Shown here one piece after another: positions 39,420-52,676 of a DNA stretch of 64,000 bases (its first letter is position 1; each line of letters starts with the position of its first letter). The position numbers and the translations under genes are program-made. The stretch comes from Pseudomonadota bacterium (GTDB lineage Bacteria; Myxococcota_A; Polyangia; Polyangiales; Polyangiaceae), in the NCBI GenBank assembly GCA_023402175.1, contig JAEXCN010000187.1:1-64000 (forward strand). Reading direction: 5' to 3'. The notes under the pieces are model-generated. The model saw nothing but the letters and a program-made list of their open reading frames with translations. It made no database searches and was not told the origin of the DNA.

Positions 39420-39986
39420 TCACTTCGCTGCGGGGAGCGGGATCGCGACGGTCGTCTCTTCGGAAGCGTCCTTCGCGGCGATGAACCCGAGCTCGACGGA
39501 GCGACGAACCGGCACGCAGACGCTGTGCGTGACGTCGTCGCAGACCACGATGTTGATCTCGCCGCCGAGGGTCGCGTTCGGCGCGCCGGGCATCGGGCGG
39601 ACCTTCACCTTGAAGCCGTCCTTCACCGCGCTTCCCGTCGACTTCACGTCGCTCGGAGCCTCGGCGAGGCCATCGCTTCGGTTCCACCGCACGCGGAAGG
39701 GCGCCTCGTCGTTCACGGTCGTGCCACTCGGCGTCATCCACGTGACGCGGACGGTCGTGTCGGCGTCCGTGCGGACGCGCACCTCGGGGACCTCCACCTT
39801 TTCTGCGACCGCAGCGCCTGCATCGGGCGCTTTGGCCTGAGGAGAAGCTCCGGTGCTGGTGGTCGGCGTGACCTCGGCGGGCTCGCCGGTGGGAGACGTC
39901 TTCCGCTCACACGCCACCAGGGACGCGAGGCCGACGACGAGCCCGAGAGCGACGAGACAACGACCCACGACCAGCGACCGACGCAT
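39420..39986 (-). CDS. Lipoprotein of unknown function
   Basis: 188 residues from ATG 39986 (MRRSLVVGR). The signal sequence ends in the lipobox SLVAC, followed by a Thr/Ala/Pro-rich linker and a beta-sandwich-like domain (about 80-185). That domain contains two cysteines close together (VVCDDVTHSVCVPVRRSVELG), which recalls small thiol-disulfide or chaperone-like beta domains. No named family is recognised. It converges with the STAND gene and follows the patatin gene on the same strand. Confidence 0.72.
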   Translation of the reverse strand: MRRSLVVGRCLVALGLVVGLASLVACERKTSPTGEPAEVTPTTSTGASPQAKAPDAGAAVAEKVEVPEVRVRTDADTTVRVTWMTPSGTTVNDEAPFRVRWNRSDGLAEAPSDVKSTGSAVKDGFKVKVRPMPGAPNATLGGEINIVVCDDVTHSVCVPVRRSVELGFIAAKDASEETTVAIPLPAAK

Positions 39987-40048
39987 GAATGGTTCCAGAA
40001 CGGAGCGGCCGCGCTGTTTCTTCCCGCTGGGACTGTTCAAGGCGCAGG

Positions 40049-41338
40049 TCACGTGCCGATCGGGAGCGTGAGCGAGGGCTTGTCCCAGACGCCGGAGTCG
40101 TCGGACTCGAGCACGGCGCCGCCGTCGTCGTCCGCGTCCCCGAAGAACGCGAGGATCTCGTCACGATGCGCGTGGGCGTCCGCACGGCCCATCTCGATGA
40201 GCTGGCGACAGAAATGCCCGTCGAAGAGGAGGTAGCTGGCGAGATCGGCCTCGTCGCCGACGCCGATGTCGAGCGCGTTGAGCAGCCGCTTCGTCAGGAA
40301 CGGATTCCCGATGAGCTTGCCGCGGCGGACGTGATCGCTCGCGAGCTTTCCCATGTCCTCCGTCGGGCGGAGCGTGAACGCCTCGACGTAGCGGTAAGCC
40401 GGGGCGTTGCGCTGCTGCGCCTGCTTCGACATCGCGTCGAGGAAGTCCGGACCGTAGTGGTTGGTCCCGTCGCGAATAACGTTGTTGAGGCGCGTGAGGA
40501 GCTCGAGGTCGACGTCGACGTGGTCGAGCAGGAACGCGTTCAGGACCTTTCCGAGCAGGAACGCCGCGCCGGGTGCTTTGAGCTCGGGGAGGCCTTCGTG
40601 CGCGCGGACGCCCTTGAACTCGCGTGAGCTGCCGATCGCGAAGATGTGCGTCGCCCCGAGGCGGAGCGCCGGCGCGATCGGCGTGTTCTGGCGGAGACCG
40701 CCGTCGAGGTAGAGCTCGTCGTCGATCCGGACCGGAGGGAAGAGCAGCGGAATGGCCGCGCTCGCGAGGGCGTGGTGCGGGCCGATGTGGTCCGAGCGGA
40801 AGAGCGTGCGAGGCGGCGCCGTCCGCGGGATGTCGACGTCGGGCGCCGTCTGCATGAAGACGACCGTGCGACCGGTCGCCACCTCCGTCGTCGAGACGGT
40901 GAGCGCGCGGAGTTGCTTGCGGCGAAGCGCTCGCGCCAGCGCGCGCCAGCTGATCTCGCGCTGCACGAGCTCAGCCATGGGGCGCACGTCGAAGAGGCCC
41001 GTTCCCTCGTCACCGCCTCCGAGGAGGAGCCGGGGGATCCCGACGAACTGCCGCGGTCCGAAGCCGAGCACGCGCGTGATCTGCAGCTCGCTCCAGAGGT
41101 GGACGAGGCGTCGCATCCCGAGGACCGGATCGGTCAGATGCGCAGCGAGGTAGCAGGCGTTGATCGCGCCGACGCTCGTCCCGCACAGGATGTCGATCTT
41201 CGGCGGAGCCCCTCGCATCCGCGAGAGATCGTCGAAGATGTACCAAAGGACCCCCACCTCGTACGCGCCGCGCGCCCCGCCTCCGGAGAGGATCATGGCC
41301 GTGCGGCGACTCGGCTTGTTCTTGGCCGTCGTCGTCAT
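40049..41338 (-). CDS. Patatin-like phospholipase
   Basis: 429 residues. The oxyanion hole is GGGARG (19-24), the nucleophile elbow is GTSVG with S55, and the catalytic Asp is in LDGGLRQNTP. It is a single-domain serine hydrolase of the RssA/ExoU patatin group and probably hydrolyses phospholipid acyl chains. A C-terminal 140-residue helical extension (about 290-429) is not part of the catalytic core. No signal peptide or TM is seen, so it acts in the cytosol or by peripheral membrane contact. Confidence 0.92.
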   Translation of the reverse strand: MTTTAKNKPSRRTAMILSGGGARGAYEVGVLWYIFDDLSRMRGAPPKIDILCGTSVGAINACYLAAHLTDPVLGMRRLVHLWSELQITRVLGFGPRQFVGIPRLLLGGGDEGTGLFDVRPMAELVQREISWRALARALRRKQLRALTVSTTEVATGRTVVFMQTAPDVDIPRTAPPRTLFRSDHIGPHHALASAAIPLLFPPVRIDDELYLDGGLRQNTPIAPALRLGATHIFAIGSSREFKGVRAHEGLPELKAPGAAFLLGKVLNAFLLDHVDVDLELLTRLNNVIRDGTNHYGPDFLDAMSKQAQQRNAPAYRYVEAFTLRPTEDMGKLASDHVRRGKLIGNPFLTKRLLNALDIGVGDEADLASYLLFDGHFCRQLIEMGRADAHAHRDEILAFFGDADDDGGAVLESDDSGVWDKPSLTLPIGT

Positions 41339-41505
41339 GAATGGGGCGTCGATGTTCTGTCCTGAGCGGAGTGGTCTCCCCCGTGACCAGTTTAGCCCGT
41401 AGGGCCAATCGATGGGCAAGCGGTGTTGCAGGCAGCACCTCGAAGGGAAGCTCAATCATGCGGTAAGCTCGTTCGGATGCACGAAAACAGAATGGGGCGG
41501 CGCGT

Positions 41506-41916
41506 TTGATCGACGTTCGTGCTCCCGCCCTCGGCGAGTCCACGGCCGAAGGTCGCGTCGTGCGCTGGTACCGCCGCGTCGGCGACCACGTCCACAAGGG
41601 CCAGTCGCTCGCCGAGATCGAGGCGGAGAAGGTCAATGTCGAGGTCGAGGCGCCGGAGGACGGGATCCTCGAAGCGATCCTCGTCCCCGCCGACAGCGTG
41701 ATCCGCGGCGAGGTCGTCCTCGCGCGTCTCACGCCACGCGCGTTCGATCCGAGCGCGCGCCCCGCGCCGGTCGCGGAGCTCCGCAGCGCGTCGGCCGTCG
41801 AGCCGAGGGTCCGTCTGCCCGACGGCACGGCCCACGCGCAGCGACGCTGCGGGTTCTGCAAGGCCCTCGAAATGAGCGGCCGCGTGGAGTGCGCGCGCTG
41901 CGGCGCGCCGCTCTGA
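41506..41916 (+). CDS. Stand-alone lipoyl/biotinyl-domain protein with C-terminal zinc ribbon
   Basis: 136 residues from a TTG at 41506, preceded by GGGGCGG. Residues 1-77 form a lipoyl domain like that of 2-oxoacid dehydrogenase E2 (MIDVRAPALGESTAEGRVVRW), with attachment lysine K42 in EIEAEKVNVEVEAP. After a Pro/Ala linker, C116, C119, C130 and C133 form a CxxC-x10-CxxC ribbon. No catalytic E2 domain follows. A 10-codon ATG mini-frame (41477-41509) overlaps the TTG start by four bases, hinting at coupling. A free lipoyl domain fused to a ribbon is unusual; the protein may be a carrier or regulatory module. Confidence 0.8.
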   Translation: MIDVRAPALGESTAEGRVVRWYRRVGDHVHKGQSLAEIEAEKVNVEVEAPEDGILEAILVPADSVIRGEVVLARLTPRAFDPSARPAPVAELRSASAVEPRVRLPDGTAHAQRRCGFCKALEMSGRVECARCGAPL

Positions 41917-41930
41917 CGATCTCCACCCGC

Positions 41931-46400
<4,470 letters not shown>

Positions 46401-46533
46401 CAGACCTTCGGACGATTGTGCCACAGCAGAGGGCGGTCCACCGGGCGGTCACGCGTCTCCAGAGCACATCGGTCGTGCCGTGTGTGCCTCGAGGTTTCCC
46501 GGCCATCGCGCGGCGCGCGCTACGATCCCGGCA

Positions 46534-47175
46534 ATGAGCTGGTTCTTCGCGACGGTCTACGACCCGTTCATGCGCCGGACCGAGAAGGCGTGCCTCGCGG
46601 AATGGCGCGACGCGCTGCTCTCGCCCCTCGGAGGCTCGATCCTCGAGATCGGGGCCGGTACCGGCGCAAATCTGGGCCACTACCCTCGTCGTCTCCTCCG
46701 CGCGCGCGGCAAGACCGCCGACGAGCGGCTCGTCCTCACCGAGCCGGACGCCCACATGCTCGAGCACCTCCGGAAGCGCCCGGAGACCGGCGAGATCGAG
46801 ATCGAGCGCGCCAGCTCCGACGCCCTACCGTTTCCGGACGAATCCTTCGATGCCGTCGTCTCGACGCTCGTCCTCTGCTCCGTCCCCGATGTCGACCGCA
46901 CGCTCGCGGAGATCCGGCGCGTGCTGAAGCCGGGCGGCGCGCTCGTGTTCCTCGAGCACGTCGCCGCCGACGAGGCCTCGCGCCGCCGCCGCTGGCAGCG
47001 CCGTCTCGAGCCGCTCTGGTCGAAGCTCGCCGACGGCTGCCACCTCACACGCGAGACGGACAAGTCGATCGCGAAGGCAGGCTTCATGTTCGAGACGCTC
47101 GAGCGCGAGAGCATGCGCAAGTCGCTCCCGATCGTCCGGCCGACGGTGCGCGGCATCGCCCGGAAGACCGGATAG
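46534..47175 (+). CDS. Class I SAM-dependent methyltransferase (UbiE/type 11)
   Basis: 213 residues. Motif I is ILEIGAGTGANLGHY, the acidic motif II is TEPDAHML, motif IV is AVVSTLVLCSVPDVD, and LKPGGALVFLEHVAAD follows. The N terminus (MSWFFATVYDPFM) and overall length resemble phospholipid or methyltransferase-like (METTL7-type) enzymes. The substrate is unknown. Divergent from the giant kinase, 133 bp apart. Confidence 0.88.
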   Translation: MSWFFATVYDPFMRRTEKACLAEWRDALLSPLGGSILEIGAGTGANLGHYPRRLLRARGKTADERLVLTEPDAHMLEHLRKRPETGEIEIERASSDALPFPDESFDAVVSTLVLCSVPDVDRTLAEIRRVLKPGGALVFLEHVAADEASRRRRWQRRLEPLWSKLADGCHLTRETDKSIAKAGFMFETLERESMRKSLPIVRPTVRGIARKTG

Positions 47176-47276
47176 TCTCGCCGCTCCTATCCACGCGAGA
47201 ACGCCCAACAAAGGTGGTTCGCGAACGATTGCTGCTCGGGGTTCGCGATGCGTGTAGACTGAGAGGGCTAGCCGCG

Positions 47277-49355
47277 ATGCAAAGTCCGCTTCCGGCACCG
47301 ACTGCAACCGGGTCGTTCGCCAAGACGCCCTTCCCGCACCTCTTGGTCTACGCCCTCGAGCGTCGACTGACTGGCACGTTCGAGCTTTCGAACACCGCCG
47401 GCTCTTCCGCGACGATGCTCGTCGTCAACGGATGCCCGGCGAAGGTGCGGACGAGTGAGCCCATCCATTACCTCGGGACGGTGATGATGGAGCTCGGGAT
47501 GATCACGCCGGAGCAGCTCGAGGCGTCGCTCGCGCGGATGCAGGAGAGCCCTCGTTTGCAGGGGCAGATCCTCATCGAGCTGGGCGCGACCGACCCGGCG
47601 CGGCTCGACGCCGGCCTGCGCTCGCAGGTCGAGCGCAAGGTCGAGCACCTCTTCGGGCTCTCGGCCGAGACGACCTTCTCGTATTTCGACGGCATCGATC
47701 TGCTCCAGCGCTACGGCGGGCCGCCGACGCCGATCGACCCCTTCCCGGTGCTCTGGCGTGGCGTGCGCGAGACGCCCGCGTGGGAGCACGTCGACGCGAC
47801 GCTCCGGCGTGTCGGGCCGGCGCTCATCCGGATCTCCGCGACGGCTCAGCTCGAGCGGTTCGCGTTCACGTCCCAAGAAGTCCAGGCGGTCGAGCTGATT
47901 CGGCAACGACCGACGCGCATCGTCGACATCACGAACGTCATCGGCCCAGGCCTCGGGCAGGTCCTCGTCTACTTCCTGCTGATCATGAAGCAGGTCGACC
48001 TGCTCGAAACGCAAGCGCCCCAGAGCGCGCCGCCCCCGCCGCAGCCGCAGCCGCCTCAACCGAACCCGGCGAGCACGGGCCGCCACGTGGCGGTGAACGT
48101 GCAGGCGCCGCCGTCGAGCGGGCAGGCCTTCGCGCGGGTGCAGCTCCAGCGTCAGGCGTCGTCGCGGACGCCGCTCGTCGTCGAAGAGCACGTCGCGCCT
48201 TCGGGCGCCCACGACGAGCGCGCGTCGACGCCGGGCATCCAGGTCTCGAGCGCGTTCGGCAAACAACCGATGCCGGCGAGCACCTTCGGGCCACCGACGG
48301 GCGCGTTCGCTCCGGCCGCTTCTGCGCCGGCGGCGGTGGTCGAGCCCGTGCTCGGCGCGCCGGCTCCGCCTCCAGCGGGCGGCATGGACATCGCGTCGAT
48401 GATCACGCAGACGATCCAGCAGTCGGCCATCCCGCCGGCCATGCCGAGCGTCCCGCCGCAGAGTGTGCCGGCGCCGGCGAGCGTCCCGCAGATCTCCGCC
48501 GCGTCCGATCCTCCGCCCGCGTCGGTGCCGCCGAGCCCGCCGAGCTCGCCGCTCACGGCGGAGCAGAACGCGCTGAAGGCGAAGATCCTCGAGCGCGCCG
48601 AACAGATCACGACGCAGGACTACTTCCAGATGCTCGGTCTCGCCCGCGACGCGACGCCGGAGCAGGTGCAGAAGGCGTTCATCGGCCTCGCGAAGGTGTG
48701 GCACCCCGATCGACTGCCGCCTGCGCTCGCCGACGTGAAGGACGCGTGCAGCAAGGTCTTCACGCACCTCACCGAGGCGCACGCGACGCTCATGGATGCG
48801 GGCAAGCGTCAGGACTACATGACGCTGCTCAAGGACGGCGGCGCGACTCCTCAGGACCAGGCGAAGATCCAGGCGATTCTCGAGGCGGCGACGGAGTTCC
48901 AGAAGGCCGAGTTCCTGCTGAAGCGGAGCATGAGCGACCCGCAGGCCTACGAGATCATAAAGCGCTGCGTGTCGCTCGATCCGGAGCAGGCCGACTACCT
49001 CGCGACGCTCACCTGGCTCGATGCGCAAAAGCCGGAGTGGCTGGGCCGCGAGAAGACGCTCGAGAAGATCGTCTTCCTCGATCGCTGCATCCAGAAGAAC
49101 GCGAACTGCGAGCGCGCCTACTTCTATCGCGGCATGCTCTACAAGCGTGCGGAAGAGCCGAACAAGGCGCTCAAGGACTTCAAGAAGGCAGCCGACCTGA
49201 ACCCGCGCAACCTCGATGCGATGCGCGAGGTCCGCCTTCACAACATGCGCGGCGGCGCGAGCAAGCCTCCGCCGGGCATGGGCAGCGGCCGCCCGAGCAA
49301 GCCGCCCCAGCCCGAAACGCTGGGCGGCCTGTTCGGAAAGCTGTTCAAGAAATAG
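47277..49355 (+). CDS. DUF4388 protein with C-terminal J domain and TPR
   Basis: 692 residues from ATG 47277 (GAGAGG upstream). The N-terminal DUF4388/PATAN-like domain covers about 10-230. A Pro/Ala/Gln-rich linker runs to about 420. A DnaJ-type J domain follows with HPD at 476-478 (KVWHPDRL) and helix II/III, and TPR-like helices occupy 550-650. The tail is Pro/Gly-rich. J domains recruit DnaK, so the protein may link a signalling module to chaperone activity; its partner is unknown. Confidence 0.85.
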   Translation: MQSPLPAPTATGSFAKTPFPHLLVYALERRLTGTFELSNTAGSSATMLVVNGCPAKVRTSEPIHYLGTVMMELGMITPEQLEASLARMQESPRLQGQILIELGATDPARLDAGLRSQVERKVEHLFGLSAETTFSYFDGIDLLQRYGGPPTPIDPFPVLWRGVRETPAWEHVDATLRRVGPALIRISATAQLERFAFTSQEVQAVELIRQRPTRIVDITNVIGPGLGQVLVYFLLIMKQVDLLETQAPQSAPPPPQPQPPQPNPASTGRHVAVNVQAPPSSGQAFARVQLQRQASSRTPLVVEEHVAPSGAHDERASTPGIQVSSAFGKQPMPASTFGPPTGAFAPAASAPAAVVEPVLGAPAPPPAGGMDIASMITQTIQQSAIPPAMPSVPPQSVPAPASVPQISAASDPPPASVPPSPPSSPLTAEQNALKAKILERAEQITTQDYFQMLGLARDATPEQVQKAFIGLAKVWHPDRLPPALADVKDACSKVFTHLTEAHATLMDAGKRQDYMTLLKDGGATPQDQAKIQAILEAATEFQKAEFLLKRSMSDPQAYEIIKRCVSLDPEQADYLATLTWLDAQKPEWLGREKTLEKIVFLDRCIQKNANCERAYFYRGMLYKRAEEPNKALKDFKKAADLNPRNLDAMREVRLHNMRGGASKPPPGMGSGRPSKPPQPETLGGLFGKLFKK

Positions 49356-49364
49356 CCGCCTCGC

Positions 49365-50681
49365 TCACTCGCCCGCGACGCTCGGGGATGCGGCGCGCAT
49401 CGGGGCCAGGCTCATGCGCGCCTCGCCTTCGACGAGATAGTTGAAGCGCTCGACGAACTCGGACGGCTTCATGTTCGCCGCCTGGGCCAGGCGCGCGAGC
49501 TCGACCTTGTCCTTGAAGTCGTCGGCGCGCAGGCGAAGCATGTAGCTCCGCGCGATCTTGTACCGGTCCGACTCGATGTCGACCATGCGCACGCGCATAC
49601 GGCCGGTCTGCGGGTCCATGATCTGGCCGAACGGCACCGGGACGAAGCGCCCACGCTGGATGCTGATGAGCGCCTGGTCGCCGCCCTCGATGGCGTAGCG
49701 CGCGGCGCAGTAGCCGAGGTCGCGCGTGTACTCCATGTCGAACGGGATCGGGTCGGCGCAGCGGAGCTCGTAGCCGATGTTCTTCGAGACGATCGTCGTC
49801 TTGATCTTCATCTCGGCGAGCCGCTTCTGGACGGCCTGCTTCACGATGTTGCCGAAGTCGACCTCCGCGATGCGGATGTGACCGTGGGCATCGCGCTCGA
49901 CGCCTTCGAGGCCCTCGATGTCGGCGGTGTCGACCACCTCGACGAGACCCTCCGCGAGCACGGCGACGCCGTCGGGGCGGCCGTGCGCGAGGCGCTTGAT
50001 GACCGCTCCTGCGAGCGTGTCGACGATGTCCCGAAGACGGACGCCACGAGCGCCCGCACGCGGCAGGAACTCCTCAGGGACGAGCGAGAGCGTGGCGCCT
50101 GCGGCCTTGCCGATGCCGAGCGCGAGGTGGCCGGCCTTCCGGCCCATCGCGACCGTGAAGTACCAGCGCGAGGTCGTCTTCGCGTCGACCATCAGGTTCT
50201 TCACGATCTCGACACCGATGTGGCGCGCGGTCTGGAACCCGAATGTGTAGACGTCCTGCGGAAGGTCGAGATCGTTGTCGATCGTCTTCGGCACGTGGAC
50301 GACCCGGAGCCGGCCCTTCGAGGCCTTCGCGAGGCTCGCAGCGCTGAAGCAGGTGTCGTCACCGCCGATCGAGACGAGCATCCCGACGCCGAGGCGATCG
50401 AGCGTGTCGAGGCAGCGAGCGAGGAGCTCCGGGCTCTTCGTCGGGTTCGCGCGGGAGATGCCGAGGCAGGAGCCGCCGCGGAAGTGGATCCGGCTCGTGT
50501 CGGCGATCGTGAGCGCCGTCACGTGCGAGGTGTCCCCCTCCATGAGCCACCGGTAGCCGTCCTGGATGCCGAGGACCTCGACACCGGAGAGGCACGCCCG
50601 GATGGTGGCGGCTCCAATCACGCTGTTGATTCCGGGGGCAGGACCCCCACCGACGAGGATCGCGAGCTTGTCGTTCGTCAT
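49365..50681 (-). CDS. pfp: Phosphofructokinase, pyrophosphate-dependent type
   Basis: 438 residues from ATG 50681. GGGPAPGIN at the start and IGGDDTCFSA and PKTIDNDLD at the active site. ATP-dependent enzymes have GGDGS and PGTIDND; the Asp and Lys at those places mark PPi as phosphoryl donor. The enzyme interconverts fructose 6-phosphate and fructose 1,6-bisphosphate reversibly. The C-terminal 40 residues (MKPSEFVERFNYLVEGEARM) form a helical tail. The gene is divergent from the aldo-keto reductase. Confidence 0.92.
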   Translation of the reverse strand: MTNDKLAILVGGGPAPGINSVIGAATIRACLSGVEVLGIQDGYRWLMEGDTSHVTALTIADTSRIHFRGGSCLGISRANPTKSPELLARCLDTLDRLGVGMLVSIGGDDTCFSAASLAKASKGRLRVVHVPKTIDNDLDLPQDVYTFGFQTARHIGVEIVKNLMVDAKTTSRWYFTVAMGRKAGHLALGIGKAAGATLSLVPEEFLPRAGARGVRLRDIVDTLAGAVIKRLAHGRPDGVAVLAEGLVEVVDTADIEGLEGVERDAHGHIRIAEVDFGNIVKQAVQKRLAEMKIKTTIVSKNIGYELRCADPIPFDMEYTRDLGYCAARYAIEGGDQALISIQRGRFVPVPFGQIMDPQTGRMRVRMVDIESDRYKIARSYMLRLRADDFKDKVELARLAQAANMKPSEFVERFNYLVEGEARMSLAPMRAASPSVAGE

Positions 50682-50767
50682 GTGTCTCCGAAAAGAGGAC
50701 GCAGGCCGCGAGTGTACAAGGGCTCCGGCAGGCTTCGCGAGCCCGTGCATTGCGGCGAGACGTCATA

Positions 50768-50787
50768 GTGACTCAAACGTGAGTTAC
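50768..50787 (+). promoter_or_regulatory. Palindrome with ACTCA-N4-TGAGT core, candidate repressor site
   Basis: GTGACTCAAACGTGAGTTAC is a near-perfect 20-base palindrome (GTnACTCA-N4-TGAGTnAC) of the form often bound by TetR-type regulators. It lies in the divergent region between phosphofructokinase and the aldo-keto reductase, about 80 bp upstream of the latter. No TetR gene is adjacent. Confidence 0.5.
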
Positions 50788-50868
50788 GCTCCAGCCACGG
50801 ACGCGTCCGACCTCGGGCGCGCGCGAGCGGTACTACGCTCGAGGCGCGCGCGGTGCTAAGCGAGCCAC

Positions 50869-51864
50869 GTGGAAACGACGCTGCTGCAGCAAGTGCTCGA
50901 GCTGCGTGCTCCGGGAGCGACGGCCGCGCCTTGCCTCGGTGCGATGAACTTCGGACGTCGTACCGTCGAGGCCGAGTCGAAGCGCATCATCGCGCGGGCG
51001 CTCGAGCTCGGAATCCGCCACATCGACACGGCGAACGCCTACGGCGACGGCACGTCGGAGCGCATCGTCGGCGAGGCGCTGAAGGGCAGGCGCGATCAGG
51101 TCGTGCTCGCGACGAAGTGCGGCTTCGGGCGCGTCGAAGGCAAGCCGGAAGGCCTGAGCCGCGCTCGCCTGACGGCGGCGATCGACGAGAGCCTGACGCG
51201 CCTCGGCACCGACTGGGTCGACATCTATTACCTGCACGTCCCCGATCGCGACACGCCGATCGAGGAGACGCTCGAAGCCGTCGCCGGGCTGATCGAGAAG
51301 AAGAAGATCCGCGCCTGGGGCGTGTCGAACTACGCCGCCTGGCAGATCCTCGAGATGATGCACCTGACGCAGGAGGAGAAGCTGAAGAAGCACGGCCTCC
51401 CACGTCCGGTGATCGCGCAGCAGCTCTACAACATCCTCCTTCGCCAGCTCGACGTGGAGTACTTCCCGTTCGCGAGCCGCTACAAGCTCCACACGACGGT
51501 CTACAACCCGCTCGCGGGCGGCCTCCTCTCCGGACGGCATTCGCGCGACGGCTCGACGCAGAAGGGGTCGCGCTTCGACCGGAACCGCCTCTATCAAGGC
51601 CGCTACTTCACCGACGCGATGTTCGATCGAGTCGATGCGCTGGCCGATCTCGCGAAGGCGGAGGGAATGAGCGTCCTCGAGCTGTCTTACGCGTGGCTCG
51701 CCGGCGCCGCCGGAGTCGACTCGATCCTCCTCGGTCCTGCGAGCGTCTCGCAGCTCGAAGAAGGCGTCACCGCGTGCCGCCGGGGGCTCTCTCCCGAGGT
51801 GCGCGGCGTCGTCGACGCGCTCCATCGGACGTGGATGGGCACCGACACGAAGTACGTTCGCTGA
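50869..51864 (+). CDS. Aldo/keto reductase
   Basis: 331 residues from GTG 50869. The catalytic tetrad is present: D53 and Y58 in HIDTANAYGDG, K83 in LATKCGF and H123 in YYLHVPD. Cofactor-binding LLGPASVSQLEEGV lies near the C terminus. NADPH-dependent carbonyl reduction is expected; the substrate is not known. The stop overlaps the ATG of the following dioxygenase gene, so the two are coupled and may act on one substrate. Confidence 0.92.
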   Translation: METTLLQQVLELRAPGATAAPCLGAMNFGRRTVEAESKRIIARALELGIRHIDTANAYGDGTSERIVGEALKGRRDQVVLATKCGFGRVEGKPEGLSRARLTAAIDESLTRLGTDWVDIYYLHVPDRDTPIEETLEAVAGLIEKKKIRAWGVSNYAAWQILEMMHLTQEEKLKKHGLPRPVIAQQLYNILLRQLDVEYFPFASRYKLHTTVYNPLAGGLLSGRHSRDGSTQKGSRFDRNRLYQGRYFTDAMFDRVDALADLAKAEGMSVLELSYAWLAGAAGVDSILLGPASVSQLEEGVTACRRGLSPEVRGVVDALHRTWMGTDTKYVR

Positions 51865-52667
51865 TGTCTCGAGACGCCGTGCTGACGGACGAACAGATCG
51901 ACGAGGCCGTTGCCCACTACCGCGAGCACGGGTGGGCGCGACTCGGAAAGCTCCTCGACGACGCGAGGATCGCGCAGCTCCGTGCGAGGGTCGACGCGAT
52001 CATGCTCGGTGAGGTCACCTACCCCGGGCTCTTCTTCCAGCACGACTCGCCGTCGGGGCGGTACGAGGACCTCGAATACGGCAAGGGCTGGAAAGGCCCG
52101 TCGCTCGAGTACCGCAAGGTGGAGAAGCTCGAGCTCGATCCTCTCTTCTGGGAGTGGATCACGAGCGACGTCTTCCGGCGCGTCACGGCGCGTGTGTACC
52201 CAGACGCGGACGTGACGCTTTATCGCGCCTTCCTCATGAACAAACATGCCGGCGGAGGCTCCGATCTGCCGTGGCACCAGGACGGCGGCGATTTCTGGGG
52301 GCTCGACCGGGAGCCGACCTTGCAGGTCTGGACCGCGTTCGACGAGGCTCCGATCGGCGGGGGCTGCGTCGAGGTCGCGCCCGGGACGCACAAGGCCGGG
52401 CTCGCGACGCCCCTCGGCGGCGTGGTCCCGAAGGACAAGCTCGACGAGCTCGGCGCCGAGGCACACGCCCTGCCGCTACCGGCGGTTGCGGGGGAGGTCC
52501 TTCTCATCCACAACCACGTGTGGCATCGCTCCGGTCGAACGCGGCCGGGCCACCCGCGCCGCGCGCTCAGCGTTTGTTACATGGATGGGGCAACCGCCTG
52601 CCGGCGACGGAAGCGTGCGCCTCGGACCTTTGTCCGGGTTTTCGCGACTGGCGAACGCACATGCTAG
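51864..52667 (+). CDS. Phytanoyl-CoA-dioxygenase-like Fe(II)/2-oxoglutarate enzyme
   Basis: 267 residues. The iron triad is visible as H138-x-D140 in WHQDGG and H221 in VWHRSGRTRPG, with R222 and R225 able to bind 2-oxoglutarate. The N-terminal helix region LTDEQIDEAVAHYREHGWARLG is typical of PhyH proteins. It is coupled to the aldo-keto reductase by a TGATG overlap. The C-terminal 25 residues are very basic. Confidence 0.9.
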   Translation: MSRDAVLTDEQIDEAVAHYREHGWARLGKLLDDARIAQLRARVDAIMLGEVTYPGLFFQHDSPSGRYEDLEYGKGWKGPSLEYRKVEKLELDPLFWEWITSDVFRRVTARVYPDADVTLYRAFLMNKHAGGGSDLPWHQDGGDFWGLDREPTLQVWTAFDEAPIGGGCVEVAPGTHKAGLATPLGGVVPKDKLDELGAEAHALPLPAVAGEVLLIHNHVWHRSGRTRPGHPRRALSVCYMDGATACRRRKRAPRTFVRVFATGERTC

Positions 52668-52676
52668 TTTCACCCC

